Assembly: GCF_000283155.1 (NCBI RefSeq)
Contig: NW_004454239.1
Location: forward strand, 6,195,611 to 6,259,610
Origin: Ceratotherium simum simum
Taxonomy: Eukaryota; Chordata; Mammalia; Perissodactyla; Rhinocerotidae
Direction of reading: 5' to 3'
Length of the DNA: 64,000 nucleotides
In this document: piece after piece, positions 22,741-34,609 of the stretch
How the letters are laid out: the number at the start of each line of letters is the position of its first letter
Position numbering within the stretch: the stretch's first letter is position 1
Program-made: the position numbers and the translations under genes
The notes under the pieces: generated by a model
Told to the model about the DNA's origin: nothing
The model's database searches: none
The model's input: only the letters and a program-made list of their open reading frames with translations

Positions 22741-23214
22741 ACTGATATCTAAGAAGATAAAATATTTAAACCATAGCCTCCAGGGGCCATTAATCTTATT
22801 GTATTTTCAGCATTTTAGAAATTTTGTATGAAAACATTCTTTAAGAAAGCTTCTCTGCCCCGACAGCTGAGGAAGAAACGCTTCCTAAGAGAGTACAACA
22901 GCTTGGCATTATTCTCCCAGCATCAGCTTCCTCCCTTTCCTGGTCGGCCCTACACCTACCAAGATGGCAGAAATGAATGGCCGTCCTGAATCTTCTGGCC
23001 CATGCCTTGAGCCAGCAGTAGTGGAGCAGTGGAGTGGTCTGCAGAAGGGCAGTACGAAAGAGTGGCGCAGAGGTCCAGACCCACATCAGAACATCCAGGC
23101 AGATCCTGGATTGACAAAGAGATTTTATTCCAAGCAAATAATGAAAAAACTAATTTTAAGTGATGTCATTTCTTCCAGAAAGATTGTAAACATGGTGTTT
23201 TTGAGCTGGATGAG
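22741..23214. other. Non-coding, no recognised feature
   Basis: Unique sequence; nothing supported. Confidence 0.35.
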
Positions 23215-23335
23215 ATTTAACTTAGATCGGCTCTGCCTTAGATGATGAAACTGAGACCTACAGAGATTAAGCCTTTTACCAAAAGCTTTTTGGGAGAACA
23301 GAGACCAGTCCCTGGACCTCCCAATTACAAGGGAG
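23215..23335 (-). repeat. Probable MIR fragment
   Basis: Weak antisense MIR pattern: gatgatgaaactgagaccta, cagagattaagcctttta, and a degraded gacca…cctggacctcc end. Confidence 0.45.
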
Positions 23336-23524
23336 CTGAAGAAGCTTAAGTTCCAGGGCCCCTATTTGCATGAGTCCCTTCTTATTACAAAAAGGACTTG
23401 TGCCTGTTTTTGCATTTGTGATGAGGTATTCTGTTTCTTAAAGAGAGCTGGTAAAATTGTACCAGTTTCAGACCCCACTACATATGCTCTGCTCTTAGGT
23501 CTCTTCATCCAGAATGACTTTCAC

Positions 23525-24070
23525 TTTAAGATCCACAGTGTTCATCTCAGATTTTTCTGGTTGCACATGACAGAAACCCAGTTCAAACTAGCCTGAACAG
23601 GAAAGGGAAATGACCAATTCATGTAACTGAAAAGTGTAAGGTACAGATGGCTGCAGACATAGCTGGACCAGGAGCTCAACAATGCCGTCAGAACCCCATC
23701 TCTTTCCCTCTCTCAGCTCTGCAGTCTTCCATATTGCCTTCTTTCTCAGGCAAGTTCTCTCCAGATATTGTCCCCAGCAATTCCCAGCTTCAGGCTTCCA
23801 GCTTAGTAAGCTCCCCCTAAGATAGTGCTTCTTCCTCAGTAATTCCAGCCACGTTCCCAGGGGAAGACATTCAGTGGACACTCTTGAAGGGTTCATCCCT
23901 GAGCCAATCAGTTTGGTCAGGGTGATGAAATGGCCTTGTTGGCTAAGTCACATCTCCCTCTCTAGAGCCAGGATGTGGATTCAGCTCCATCCAAATCAGT
24001 TGGACTGAGAAGTGAAGATAAGTGGTTTCCCCATAAGAAAATCAATGTGGTGTTACTAGAACTAGAGACA
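23525..24070 (+). repeat. Ancient interspersed repeat, family not assigned
   Basis: Recognisable as a recurrent mammalian repeat by ordered blocks: tgacagaaacccagttcaaa, tgtaactgaaaagtgtaag, gctggaccaggagctcaac, tctttccctctctcagctct, cctgagccaatcagtttgg, and gccaggatgtggattcag. I remember this consensus but not its name with certainty. The 102-codon minus-strand frame (23588-23896) lies inside it. Confidence 0.55.
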
Positions 24071-26325
24071 ATGGATGCTGGGCTGGCTAAGTTAAACGAT
24101 GCTTGGTCCTCATGGTCTTGTGCATTTTCTTTCTCTCAGAGACACCCATCTCTCAACATATCCCAGATCTTATTTCTTGTTCAGAAGAGCTAGACACTGT
24201 GAGCCATAACCAGCCTAGGTGGGTAACCAAGGATCAGTCAAGACCCTGCCAGGATGCCAGCATGAACTGAGGACCAAAGACTAGACACTCTTTCTCCCTA
24301 CAGGTGCTTAGCTCTGCAATAATTTCCTGGAATTTAGACCAATCCTAGGCAAGAACTTTGAATTATCTGAGATTAATTTGCCACACCACAGAATGAAGAC
24401 TCAAAGTAGACGTTAAGTTATTGTAGAAAAGTGAAGAAGGTTGCATTCTTGCACACATTAGTTAGTGGATCGAGATTCATACTCTCTACGTGTTCTTTGC
24501 AGATTACACCGTTACTCAGGGTGGTTCAGATGAGGCACTGGGATTATTTGTCTCTTCCTTAAATCAGGACCATAGAAAGGATAAACTGTGAACAAGAGCC
24601 CTCTGAACCAGGCATGTGTCCTTCCTTCCCCTGAGCCAGGCCCCAGGCTCCATGACATTCTGAGCACCCTGGGAGAGTAGAGGATCAGGTTGCAATGCAC
24701 TGGGCATATTCAATATAATTGTACCATTTGTTTCCTGAGTGTGGTGCATCTTGCCTGATTACACTGCATGTTCAAGAAAGTAAGAGTTGGATGGGGGAGG
24801 CTCCTGTCTGCTGACCTTTATTTTGGCAGAAAGCTAATAGACATTCCACTCTGCAGAGAGGATGCTCTTTGGGGGAATTTGCACTAATACAGACTTTGCC
24901 TCCATCATAGTGTTTAATTGAAAGAAGTTACGTCAAATTTTTACCTAATGATTTGTACAACATTCTTACATAGTTAGGGAAAGTGATGCAAGTCAATCTT
25001 CAGTACCTTGCTAATAGAGCCATTTTCCTTTCCCACCACCACTCAGGCTTGGTGCTATGGGTAATTACATGTGTATAACAGAGCAGAAAGGGGACCACAA
25101 GAGGGGTTGGTGGTGGTGGGTGGTGAGGGCCTGCGTTTTCTGCCTGGGGGAGGCTACAGGACAGTCTCACCAGGCTGGTCCTGAGCTGGCTGGTGCCTAG
25201 ACCATCCACAGCCAAGAGCTCACGGATGGTGTTGACCATCCCTGAGATCCTGAGCCTCTCCTGGCACTTCTCCCACACCCATGCACCATCGTGTTATGCA
25301 GGTTTTCCCCTACACCACTCCCTACCACTAGGAGTGGAGAGAACAAAATGGAAGAGACAAAAGAGTGGAGGATGGTGCCTTCTATCAAGGAGAAGGAGGG
25401 GCTGCAAGATAATTGGGGTCACTCAATCCAGTGCCCACCCTTTAAGGTAGAGCTCATGGAACACCCAGAGACGTGTAGCGTCTGGCTCACAGTGCTTTAA
25501 TATCTTTGAATTGGAATACCTCCTGCCACATGTATTCTCTAATTTGTCAAAGGACCACCATTCACCGATGCCTTCTCTACCGCTCGATTGTCACACTTAT
25601 ATTTCCAGTTTTGCCATGGAATTTGCAACCCCTTTGTCCAAGCACATTTGTATCCTTCATACCAAGTGAGACCTATGAGAGATCATATATTCTGAAACAA
25701 TTCTGAGGGGATGTTTTTGATCTTCACAAGAAAAAGATGACAAACTTCACCTTTCTTGAGCTGGTGCAACCAATCCTAGACAGCCTTTCTCCATTCTATT
25801 GTTTCTGAGTTTAGGAATCTTCCTAAACTCAGCTCCCTGCACACTCCCCAGCTGTGCCCCAAACCCTTCAGGGATGCATCGCCCATGGGATGGTAATGAA
25901 ATCCCTATACTTGGCATTGAGAACCCTTCAAACCTGGACCCAACACACCTTTTCAACCTTGTTACCGGCCCGCCCCCCGCAGGACTCCAGCTCTCCCTCA
26001 GTTCCTCTTTTTGGGAGTTCAGGAAGCACTTGGCTGCTTCATTTCTCTGCTCTGGGACTTTAGGAAATGCAGTAGGGAGACAGAAGACCACTCAGCACTT
26101 TTACACTCCTCCTGCATTCAAGAGAAAACATCCTCCCTCTCTCTGAGCCACACTGGGGTCCACAGGAACTCTGAGAGACCCTCTCAGGTCCAGCTGCCAT
26201 TTCCAACCAGCTGACATTCCTTGTCTGCAATTGCAACACCTCCCTGGGCTTCCTCAAGAGACACAGCTGAGGTACACTCTGTGCTTTGTTCCCCGCCTGC
26301 TGAGACTGGCTCAGGAATCATCCTC
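24071..26325. other. Non-coding, no recognised feature
   Basis: About 2.2 kb of unique-looking sequence. Overlapping frames of 113-115 codons on both strands (25747-26146) are mutually antisense and have no recognisable family. No reliable splice pair seen. AT-richer around 24880-25000. Confidence 0.35.
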
Positions 26326-26327
26326 CA

Positions 26328-26508
26328 GGCAGGAGTAGTTCTCAGCCCTGACTGCACCTTAGACTCACCTGGGAGCTTGAAAGATCCCAGCAGTCAAGAC
26401 ATACCCCAGAACAATAGGATCAGAATTCCTGGCAGTGGGACACAGGCACCAGCAATTTCAAAGCTCCCCAGGTGAGCCCAGTGTGCAGCCAAGTTTGAGA
26501 ACCATGGT
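26328..26508 (+). mobile_element. MER20-like hAT element
   Basis: Non-autonomous DNA transposon: left end tagttctcagccctgactgc, then cttagactcacctgggag. The right half reads aagctccccaggtgagccca, gtgtgcagccaagtttgag and aaccatgg. The terminal inverted repeats are still visible (ttctca…tgagaac). Confidence 0.75.
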
Positions 26509-26511
26509 TCC

Positions 26512-26672
26512 AAGTTCATGGTTCTCCACCCAAGCTTCTTGGCATAACCTCAGGAGCCTTTAAAATACATGAGTGCCGAGGCCTCACACCAAGCTAACAA
26601 AAAGAGATTCACCAATGTGGCTCTTGGCCATCAGCATTTTTAAAAAGTTCCCCAGGTGAGTCTAACCACAGA
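26512..26672 (+). mobile_element. Second MER20/MER5-like element
   Basis: Starts a few bases after the previous element, with ttcatggttctccaccc, ataacctcaggagccttta, gcatttttaaaaagttcccc, and caggtgagtctaac. More diverged, right terminus decayed. The same superfamily is likely. Confidence 0.6.
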
Positions 26673-27384
26673 TCTACAGCAATGTCCAGAAGGTTCTTTA
26701 AAGTGGGGTTCCAAGAGGACAATGAAGGTCTTAGTAGAAAGTGATGCATCCCACATAAGGGCGTGAAGACTACACAGTTCACGGTCCACCAAGCCCAGCC
26801 TGATGCAACACACACGCGCCCAGGGCAAAGGGCTCGATTATAACCCCACCACCCCTCCACTAAAGAACAAACCCATCCTTGGCTGGTATATTGACATTTT
26901 GGTCTCAGTTTGCAGATGCCCAAAGTCCCAACTGAACCTTCACCAGCTGTGTGGCTGGGGCAGTCCCCTCTCCGCAGCTGGCAATGTGCCTGCAGTCAGT
27001 GGCTTGTGCCTCTCGTGTCTTCTCTCATGGGTGGGGTGCTGCCACTCTCTCTGTCTCTGCTGGGACATCCTGGTCTCTGCTGTTTGGAGGATGTGGACAG
27101 AGGATGATACAGGGCAAATGGGGGAGGGGAGTCAAACTGCTCTGGCTTTTAGCTGGAATATCAACTTCTCCCTTGAACCCAACTAGAAATGCCTATCCCC
27201 ATCAGCAGTGTCATGGTTATGGTGACCCACATACTATTTCACTGTTTACTCATGTCACACTCACAGGGGTACCATGGTGGCCATAGCACTATCTCACAAT
27301 CGAGATTTAACATTTGTCTTCAGCAAATACCAGTCCAGGTCCCAGCTGTTCTCATTGATTCTGCAGTTTCTCATTAAGCATTTT
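26673..27384. other. Non-coding, no recognised feature
   Basis: Unique sequence. The 127- and 111-codon plus-strand frames (26803-27286) overlap in different frames and look like chance. Confidence 0.4.
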
Positions 27385-27720
27385 ACAGTTTTCAAACTTT
27401 AATAACTGTAGTTATGGGTAAGATAAAAACAATCTTCCTGGAAATGCGCAGAGACTTTTCTTCTCATAGACGATATTAGACTTGGATTGTGTTTTCCAAA
27501 GTACACAATTGTCCTTCTCTCATACAGTGGCTATTTCTCCCGCAGGATCTAAATGATACTGTTTCTAACCATGTAACGCAGGTGCCCTAAAATTTAATAG
27601 ATTTGCTTTTAAATGCCACTTAGATATTGTTTCCGTCCTACCTATAACCCTAGTTATTAAAATTTAACAGTAAAAAAGACTTTATGAAGACCGGTTCTAC
27701 AGTGTAACGACCCGTAAGTC
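27385..27720. promoter_or_regulatory. Candidate conserved non-coding element
   Basis: AT-rich unique block with TTTAATAACTG, GGGTAAGATAAAAACAATC, AAATTTAATAG, CCTAGTTATTAAAATTTAAC. Bounded downstream by a CpG-containing segment (27710-27790). Candidate on texture only. Confidence 0.25.
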
Positions 27721-28154
27721 AGCACCGCTCCCGAGAGGGAACACCGTGTACGTGAAGGAGAGCTTAGAGGCCACGCTGGCGCGGCTCCTTCAGGGCCCAG
27801 TCCCTGCGCCCAAACTTGCCCCCAGTGATGTTTTCAACTTCCATGGAATGGTGGAAACAGGGAACCCATTATTTCTGTCTGCAAATAGCTCCAGAGGAGA
27901 GGCAATCACTCCTTTGGTGTGTAGTTTCTTTTTCGTGGGACAACCGTCTACCTGTATGAGCCTGGGAATTACGTGGATATGGAGCAAGTTTATCTTTGTT
28001 CCTGGGAAACCTGGCAATGCAGATGCTTTAGGCTGCAACTTCAGACAACTTAGTTTCTACAGGACTTCCTGGTGCTTTGGAGAGAAATGTGGTGGTGATT
28101 TTTTTCCTGATACGGTGTTAGCACAGCACGTGTGAAATGATATTCCCGCTATAG
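27721..28154. other. Non-coding, slightly CpG-enriched at start
   Basis: The first 80 bases carry several CpG. A 129-codon plus frame (27746-28135) and an antisense one compete over the same bases. No domain or promoter motif supports either. Confidence 0.35.

Positions 28155-28200
<46 letters not shown>
28155..28200. repeat. (TG)n microsatellite
   Basis: About 18 uninterrupted TG units followed by GCGCGCG. Likely length-polymorphic and able to form Z-DNA. Confidence 0.97.
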
Positions 28201-29820
28201 ATGTAAGCTCACAGGCAGTTGGGAATCAGGGCTGCAGGAAAGACATGGAAGCACGCGTTTCATCTTAGGCTGGAGGAACCACACTAGAGGAGAGACGGGT
28301 GAGGCTTAGTGAAGCTCACTACATTGCCTGGTTGCTGCCCTATTCGTTGTGACTTGTAGCAGAAGAATCCGAGCTTTGGGAAATACACTACTGTGTTCTG
28401 AGGTGGTTTGGGGGCTGGGTCTGGGAGGCAAGGTGGTTCCCCTGGGGACAGGACATGGGGACAAGGCAGAGAGGTCAGGGGAGTGCTCTCTCATCTCTCT
28501 TGGGCTCATGTCCATGAGACGTGACTCCAGGAGTGCTTATCCACTTTGTGGCCTTGTCTGGAGGTGGGATATGTTGGCCCTTGGGGGCTGGTGATGGTAG
28601 GAAAGTCTCAGGGTGGTCTGGGAGGTGGCACAGGCGTGATTCCCTCTTGGGTGTCATTACCTTTTGATTCCCTTGTAGCACGCAGTACAGCCCAGGCCTT
28701 TTTTTCTAGTTGTATCCTAGAGTTTCTGATGCAAGATGACAAACAGACAGCTGACCTTCGTCTCTGCTGCCTCCTGAGTTCCCATCAAGTGTCTGAAAAC
28801 ACTTTGAGGAAGGAGTTATACAGAGGAGCAGAGAGGAGGGAGAAGCCTCGGATGGCGAGGATGTCAGCGGGTTAGTGGGAGCCAGAGTGGGGAAGGAGCA
28901 GTTGTCGGGCGAACGTGAACGGAAGAAGCTGCAACTTGAAACGTGCATGAGCAAGGGCTGGGAGGGGCTGAGAGCAGGTTTGCCAGGTGGAAGCCCAGAG
29001 TCTGCTGAGACAGACGGCCCTTCTCCCCTCTCCCCTTCTCACACCAATCCCAGCGAACTACGCTTCAACTGCCCAGGGAGAACCTGGCTGCTGTGTCTTC
29101 GCCTTCTCATTCTGGCATTCCAGGCTCCCAGGCCTTTCCCACTTGCCCCAAAGTGACTCAGCAGTGGACAAGCCTCCACCCTAATATGTTCAGAGATATC
29201 CATCAGTCTTTCATCTCAGGGAGAGGCCTAGCAGGAAGGTAAGTGCCCGGGGGCAGGGGAGGCCTGGACCAGCTCCTTAAAAATTGTCACCCCACCCTCT
29301 GCTGTAAATATGAACAGACAGCTAAGGACTAGGACAAAAGCCAAGGAGGGTCACAATCTAGATGCTGCTGTATCATGTGGACTTGAAGAGCGGCTGCATG
29401 TCCAGTGTTGGCAGAAAGACCATGGGGGACATCGGAGTCCTGAAGGCGTTGGGGTAAGACGTGAGAGGCCAGCTTCTCTGACTGCCGGTTAGATGGGTCC
29501 CTGTGACATCGTGGTGGCAATGAATTTCCCACACCTCCAGCTTTGAGGTTCTCGGTTAAGTTGTCCCGAGTCCAGGGGTCCATCTGTCTAAGGACTCAGG
29601 ACGAATTCTCAGTTACGGGAAGGCCCAGCAGGAAGTCTCAGCACAGCTGGAGAGCAGAGCCCTGGAAGTGAGCGGGTTTCTGCCAGTGAAGTGGAGAGGG
29701 GCTCTGAGCCAAATTTCTCTGTGCGTAAAAAAATCGTGATCTTATCTCTATTAGCAGACCAACACCACACTTACACCTAGTTTCCACAAATATGAGGAAA
29801 ACCATTTGATTACAAACAGC
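28201..29820. other. Non-coding, no recognised gene
   Basis: Unique, moderately GC-rich sequence. An AAG|GTAAGT splice-donor-like word sits at 29236-29243 and a T-rich acceptor-like word ends at 28709. No other evidence of an exon. Frames up to 109 codons are unconvincing. Confidence 0.35.
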
Positions 29821-29824
29821 TCTC

Positions 29825-30460
29825 AATAACCCCCAGCTGACTGATGAAAATAACGGTTAGTGGCTTAATCAACAGAGCAATGGATACATGTTCTAAGTCT
29901 ACAGCTTCTGGCGGAAATATATTCCACTCACAGACAACCCTGCCCTGCACACAGTAGGCATCTAGTAGGTGGTGCTGATGCTTCAATGTGGTCACCTCGA
30001 CATCACCAGTGGACAAGACACAACTGTCACCCACTCACATCTCCCCAGCTTTTGGTGCTCTGGGACTAGCGTCTTCACTGCCTGGTGAGAGACTGACCTA
30101 TCAGACACGCTGAGGCAAGGCCGTCCCGGTCAAGGCCCCACTCGCTCATTGAAATAGCAAATCAAGAGCAAATTGTGCTGCTGAGGACGGCCCAGCTGAA
30201 CTCACTTGCCTGAGCTAAGCGCGCTGGTGTTCAGGGCCCTAGATGGCATGGCCCTGCATTGCATCTTGCCGCATAATAAATCGTAGCCCTCACGTTAACC
30301 AGTCAGGCTTCAGCGATGACCAAAGCGCAGCCTGCCGTGGGGGCCCTGATCAATACGGCTTTCTATTTATAGGATTGTTACAAATGGAAGTTTTATTTAA
30401 ATGAGACAATGCTGAGGAGGACACAGAAGATCGATCTGATAAAATACAGTAAAAGAGTTT
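29825..30460. promoter_or_regulatory. Candidate conserved non-coding element
   Basis: Repeat-free sequence with scattered CpG and TF-like words: AGTGGCTTAATCAAC, GCATAATAAATCG, GATCAATACGGC and TTTCTATTTATAGGATTG. The last 220 bases are the most distinctive. Confidence 0.25.
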
Positions 30461-30477
30461 AATTTGGGTTTGATACC

Positions 30478-30528
30478 CAGCACACACACACACACACACA
30501 CTCACACAGACAGACACACACATTCACA
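30478..30528. repeat. (CA)n microsatellite
   Basis: About 12 clean CA units followed by CTCACACAGACAGACACACA interruptions. The minus-strand frame across it is alternating Cys-Val and is rejected as a gene. Confidence 0.95.
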
Positions 30529-30689
30529 CCCACCCTCCATGCTTTCCCCTGAGATACAAACACTTTGCAGGGAAAGGTCAGCACATTGCAAACACTCCTA
30601 AAATAATCAGACTCTGAGGATGTGCCAGGAGGAGGCAGGATGCTGGAGAAGGAGCGAGAAAAAACCAGAAAGAAGCACGGTGGCAGGAC

Positions 30690-30865
30690 GTGGGGCTGGG
30701 GCTGGAAGGACCCTGGGCTGCAGTCCCTCCATGACAGCCTTGCTGTGTGGCCGTGGAGAAGTGTCTCTCCTCTCTGGAATTCCATCTCTCTGTCTAGAAA
30801 TGAACCCACCCAGCTCTGACCCTCCGGGGTTCCTCAGAAGGGACATCATTGTAAAGGAAGAGCCA
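30690..30865 (+). repeat. Possible MIR fragment
   Basis: The words gctgtgtggccgtggagaag, tgtctctcctctctggaat and tctgtctagaaatga follow sense MIR order, but flanks are diverged. Confidence 0.4.
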
Positions 30866-31854
30866 CAAAGGAAGAAATACACTTTTGCTGCCTTGCCCAT
30901 CCCTAATTCTTATTCCCTAGACAACCAGGATTTGAGCACCTTTTAGACACTAGGAGGTGGGGTTTTAAACACCAGCCCCACCATGACTGCAACCTTGAGC
31001 AAGGGGGGTGGGAAGGGACATTTATCTGGAGCCTTCTGGTAAAGACTCCACTCACGTGTCCTCATTGAGCCTTCCCACCACTGACATGGAAGGGTATGGG
31101 ATTACTTCCTCCCTCCTGGGCCTCTGGTTCATCCTCTGCAGGTGAGGATAGCAATGCCTCTCCTTGCAGAGCAGATGTGAGCATGAAAGGAGGGCAAGCC
31201 TGCGGAGTGCCCGGCCCACTGCTTGGCACACGAGACGTGCTCGTGGCCCTGAGGCTTGGCTGCACTCCCTGGAAGTAGGTAACAAGGGGCAGCTGGGCCA
31301 ACAAGAAGGGTCAAGTTGTCAGGCTGCTAATGTCTACCTGCAGACACCACCACCATCAGCCTGGCACCAACTTCCACATGCATCTGAGCCGGAAATGTGG
31401 CCCCAGCCAGTCATGGGGAGAAAGGCTGACCCCAGACTCGCAGGTGCTGCACTCTCAGTTGTCACCTGGATTGAAGGAAGATGCTGGCCATGGCCACTGT
31501 CCCATTGCCCAGGACTTGCCCTGAAGCCTTCCTCTGCTCTTGTCCAGTTGATATCGTGTACTGCAGTGGCGAGGGAATGCTGTGTCTTCTCACTGAGAGT
31601 TTCGATGTAGACTCATTTCAAGATTTAGGTTTCCTTCTACAGGATGGACCAATATCTGGGATAGGCTGGGGAGATGCTTGTGCAATACAGCCAAGTGGAT
31701 GCCCCTTCCTCCTCGTAGAGTCAGGATTTTTATCTGGGGCAGGGGAAGGTGAGATCTTTGGATTCCTCTTCAGGAAGAATCCATTTGCTGCAATCATGGG
31801 AAAGGAAGTTTATCTTTTTAATAGCATAGGAAGACTTCATCTTGCATATTAGAA
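30866..31854. other. Non-coding, no recognised feature
   Basis: Unique sequence. The frames at 31164-31610 (148 codons) and 31481-31852 (123 codons) are among the longer ones in the window. Each lacks any recognisable motif and overlaps competing frames. A G-rich word (ggggggtgggaaggg) is at about 31002-31016. Confidence 0.35.
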
Positions 31855-32050
31855 GTTCACCAGGTATTAGGTAATTTATATCATAAATTCTCTTGAAAGT
31901 GACCCATCATCTCAGTATTTATTTTTTTCTCTGAAAGGATGGGAGGCATAAAAGCAAGCTTTGTAGTTTTATATCTGTCAGCTTGTCACATAAATATCTC
32001 AGTAACAACTGATCTTATCATCATAAAACTTCCATTTGTAGAATTAGACA
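31855..32050. promoter_or_regulatory. AT-rich candidate element
   Basis: Unique AT-rich block with GGTAATTTATATCATAAATT (a near-palindrome) and CTTATCATCATAAAAC. Candidate conserved element. Confidence 0.22.
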
Positions 32051-32728
32051 CACCACGTTGGCTGGTTACACAAAAAGTCAACCCCACTCAGGCCAGTCTG
32101 CCAGGCCTCATCTAGACGTCCCCTGTGTCAGCCTCAGAGAGGCACAGCATGTGCTAGAGTGGACACGAGCTCCATCACGGAGCAGGGCAGCCCCGAGAGG
32201 ACTCTGTTCCCCACACCTAAGGGTGTTCTCTGCAGTGTTGACAGAAGGAAGTCCTTTAGAATTATGGACGCCTGGCTGCTTTCTCAAAGGACACCATTAG
32301 GGAACAGCTCGGCAAACCTAATTCAGATCCTTCATGATCCTGGTAGCGAATTGGGATTTAAGCCCACCTGTAGGTCAACTCTGTTAGGAGATGGGGTTGG
32401 AGAATGACAAGCCTGATCTTATACAAGCACTCATTGAGAGCCACTAGTGCCACCCACTATCCTCCAGCTGTCCCCGATCCAGTGGAGCAGACAGATCCAT
32501 AGGTGGACAACCACAGTTCCCGGTGGGAAGTGTGGCAGCTGAGATATGCCCAAGAGGATGGAAGGATCCAGAGGGAGGGAGGACGCTCAGCTTTGCCAGG
32601 TGATTTGGGGAGTTGGGGGACAGGAATCCGAGAGGCTTCAGCGCCCTGGGTTGTGACAACTAGACTTGGTGTTTGGACTCAAGAGAAGACTTGACATTCA
32701 TGCCTGTTGAATGAAACTATTTATTTTT
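32051..32728. other. Non-coding, no recognised feature
   Basis: Unique sequence; nothing supported. Confidence 0.35.
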
Positions 32729-32729
32729 C

Positions 32730-32870
32730 CAGTTAATACTTATTGAGCACCTGCTGTATGCCAGGCACTGTGCAGGACCGAGGCTCACCCGGCACTGACC
32801 TCCCAGAGCTTATAGTCTAGTATGGGAGTGCGGGGGTAAGCAATCCGTCAGAGAAGTAATGATGAACAGT
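32730..32870 (-). repeat. LINE-2 fragment (3' end)
   Basis: Clean antisense L2 tail: acttattgagcacctgctg, tatgccaggcactgtgcag, cctcccagagcttatagtc, and tagtatgggag. Confidence 0.85.
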
Positions 32871-32929
32871 CTCCACCTCTGAGGGTAGCAACGAGGGCTC
32901 CACATGACAGCGCATGTGAAAGCCTTCAG

Positions 32930-33090
32930 CGCAGCGTGTGGTCACTGCAGCCTGAGCTCCTCAGGGCTCCCGACGGCGGCATTGGATAAGCCCCCCGCGT
33001 CTCCCTCTCCCCCGACCCCCGGCACCAGCTGCATCTGCAGGCAGCGGCCGGCCCCCCGTGCCCTGACGACACGAGAGCATGCGGAGCAGA
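32930..33090. other. CpG-rich patch
   Basis: Local GC- and CpG-enriched segment (many CG dinucleotides, such as cgacggcgg, cggccggcc, cgacgacacg region) in a CpG-poor neighbourhood. Too short to meet the usual 200-bp or longer CpG-island definition with certainty. No TATA, initiator or exon could be linked. The 139- and 117-codon minus-strand frames across it (32926-33345) are GC-driven artefacts. Confidence 0.35.
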
Positions 33091-33499
33091 GAAAGGCTGG
33101 GACCTCAGAGTGGCCAAGAGCTTCTGCACACCAAGCTGAAAACGCCGTACCTCCGTCCCTGGCCCTGTTGGTGGTCCTGATGCGGCTCTGCGGGTGACAG
33201 TGCCACTGCAGCTGGGACTTCGCTCTCTGTGTCCACTTTGAAACAGAAACTTCTTTAAACGTGGATGCTGCCAAAATGGGCTCAGCAGAAGCCACGGAAC
33301 ACTGAGGAATGGCAGGTGAAGCTCAGGGGCGGGATGAGGACTCACCTGGGAGCCAGGGCTGGGCCGTGAAGAGGTGGGTGAGGACTGGAGTGGCCAGGTT
33401 GCATTATTCTGTGACTTTTCGTTGTTTTTATGCTTTAAAAATCACCTTTTTCTGACCTGTTATTTAGAGTAAAGATGCTTTTGATTCCAACCTAGAAAC
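33091..33499. other. Non-coding, no recognised feature
   Basis: Unique sequence; nothing seen. Confidence 0.3.
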
Positions 33500-33640
33500 A
33501 TATTAATAATAGCTCTCCTGTATTGAAGGTGCCTCACTAACATTCTCGACAGTTCCATTGCCACAGACCCCGTTTTCCAGGCAGGACACAGAGAGGAGAA
33601 GCTTTTGGCAGATCCAGGATTCAACCAGAGCCGACTGCTG
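33500..33640 (-). repeat. MIR SINE fragment
   Basis: Antisense MIR layout: ttaataatagctctcctg, a shortened caccttcactaac-like middle, ccccgttttccaggcagga, and cacagagaggagaagctt. Confidence 0.65.
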
Positions 33641-34605
33641 CCTTCCCCTGATCTTCATGGCTGTTGCCACCCACAGTCTCGGTTTGTCCTTTTGTCTCTC
33701 TTGAGTGGCCATATGTGATCAGGAGTACGTGATATGGCAAAACTTGTGAAAATAGGATGGGAATGTCTGAATTTCAGGAAGAAAACCAACTGCTTTTGGC
33801 GAAAACAGTGCTCCTTCTCTCCCCAGACACCATTCCTTTGCTGTCGAGTGCAGACCATCCTCCTTCACCTATGCTTGTGCCCTCCCTCAGGACGAAACCT
33901 GAGTTTCACTCCTCCAAGGCACCCTCTCTGTCCCGACCTTCTGAGTCACCTTCTTCCTCTGGGCCAGCAGAGCCTCTTGCTTCCTCCCTCGATACTTCCC
34001 ACGTGCTGCTCACACACTAAGTCACTCTCCGGTGTTGCACTGCCTGAGGGATTGTGCTGTGCGCCCTTCAACATCCTTTGACATGACCTAGGCTGGGAAC
34101 AGGAGGGACACCAAACAAAAGTTTGTCCAGGAGATGTCTCTGGATAAGCCAGCTGTAGAACAAGTCAAGTGTAGAACTCATTCTGGGGAGCCCAGGCTAC
34201 CAGATGCAGCTCAGACACCCACAAGTCCCTGAGCACCCCAAAGGCCAGCCAATGATAGTTGGGCACGAAGTTCAAAGCAAGCTGTGACTCCTGGCCCCAA
34301 GTACGCACTCATCACCCATGACTAAAGGTAAATAGGAGGGAAGAGTCAGGATGAGAAGTAGGACCTCTCAGATAGAATAAGAGGGAAAGATGCAATTCTA
34401 GAAAAAGCCAACAGAGAATTCCCAAAGGCCCCCGAGTCCATAGCCTATCCCCCACCAGTATCTTGGTGCCCACCTATCTTGATATCTTGGTCCTCCTTAC
34501 ACACACGAGGAAGTTGCACAGTGATTTCCTAGATAAGAAGACCCTTCAGATGTGGCTAAGCGCTGATTAGGAGAGAGGGTTGGCTCACCATTTGACTCGC
34601 TTGTC
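33641..34605. other. Non-coding, no recognised feature
   Basis: Unique sequence. The 115- and 87-codon plus frames near 33734-34081 overlap and have a Ser/Pro/Leu-rich chance composition. Confidence 0.35.
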
Positions 34606-34609
34606 CTCT

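Noticed and set aside
31164..31852. Adjacent plus-strand frames of 148 and 123 codons
   Set aside because: They overlap in different registers with further frames on both strands. Neither translation shows a known motif or a start context worth keeping.
32930..33345. Coding exon in the CpG-rich patch
   Set aside because: The frames there are GC-driven, overlap in two registers, and no splice sites bound them.
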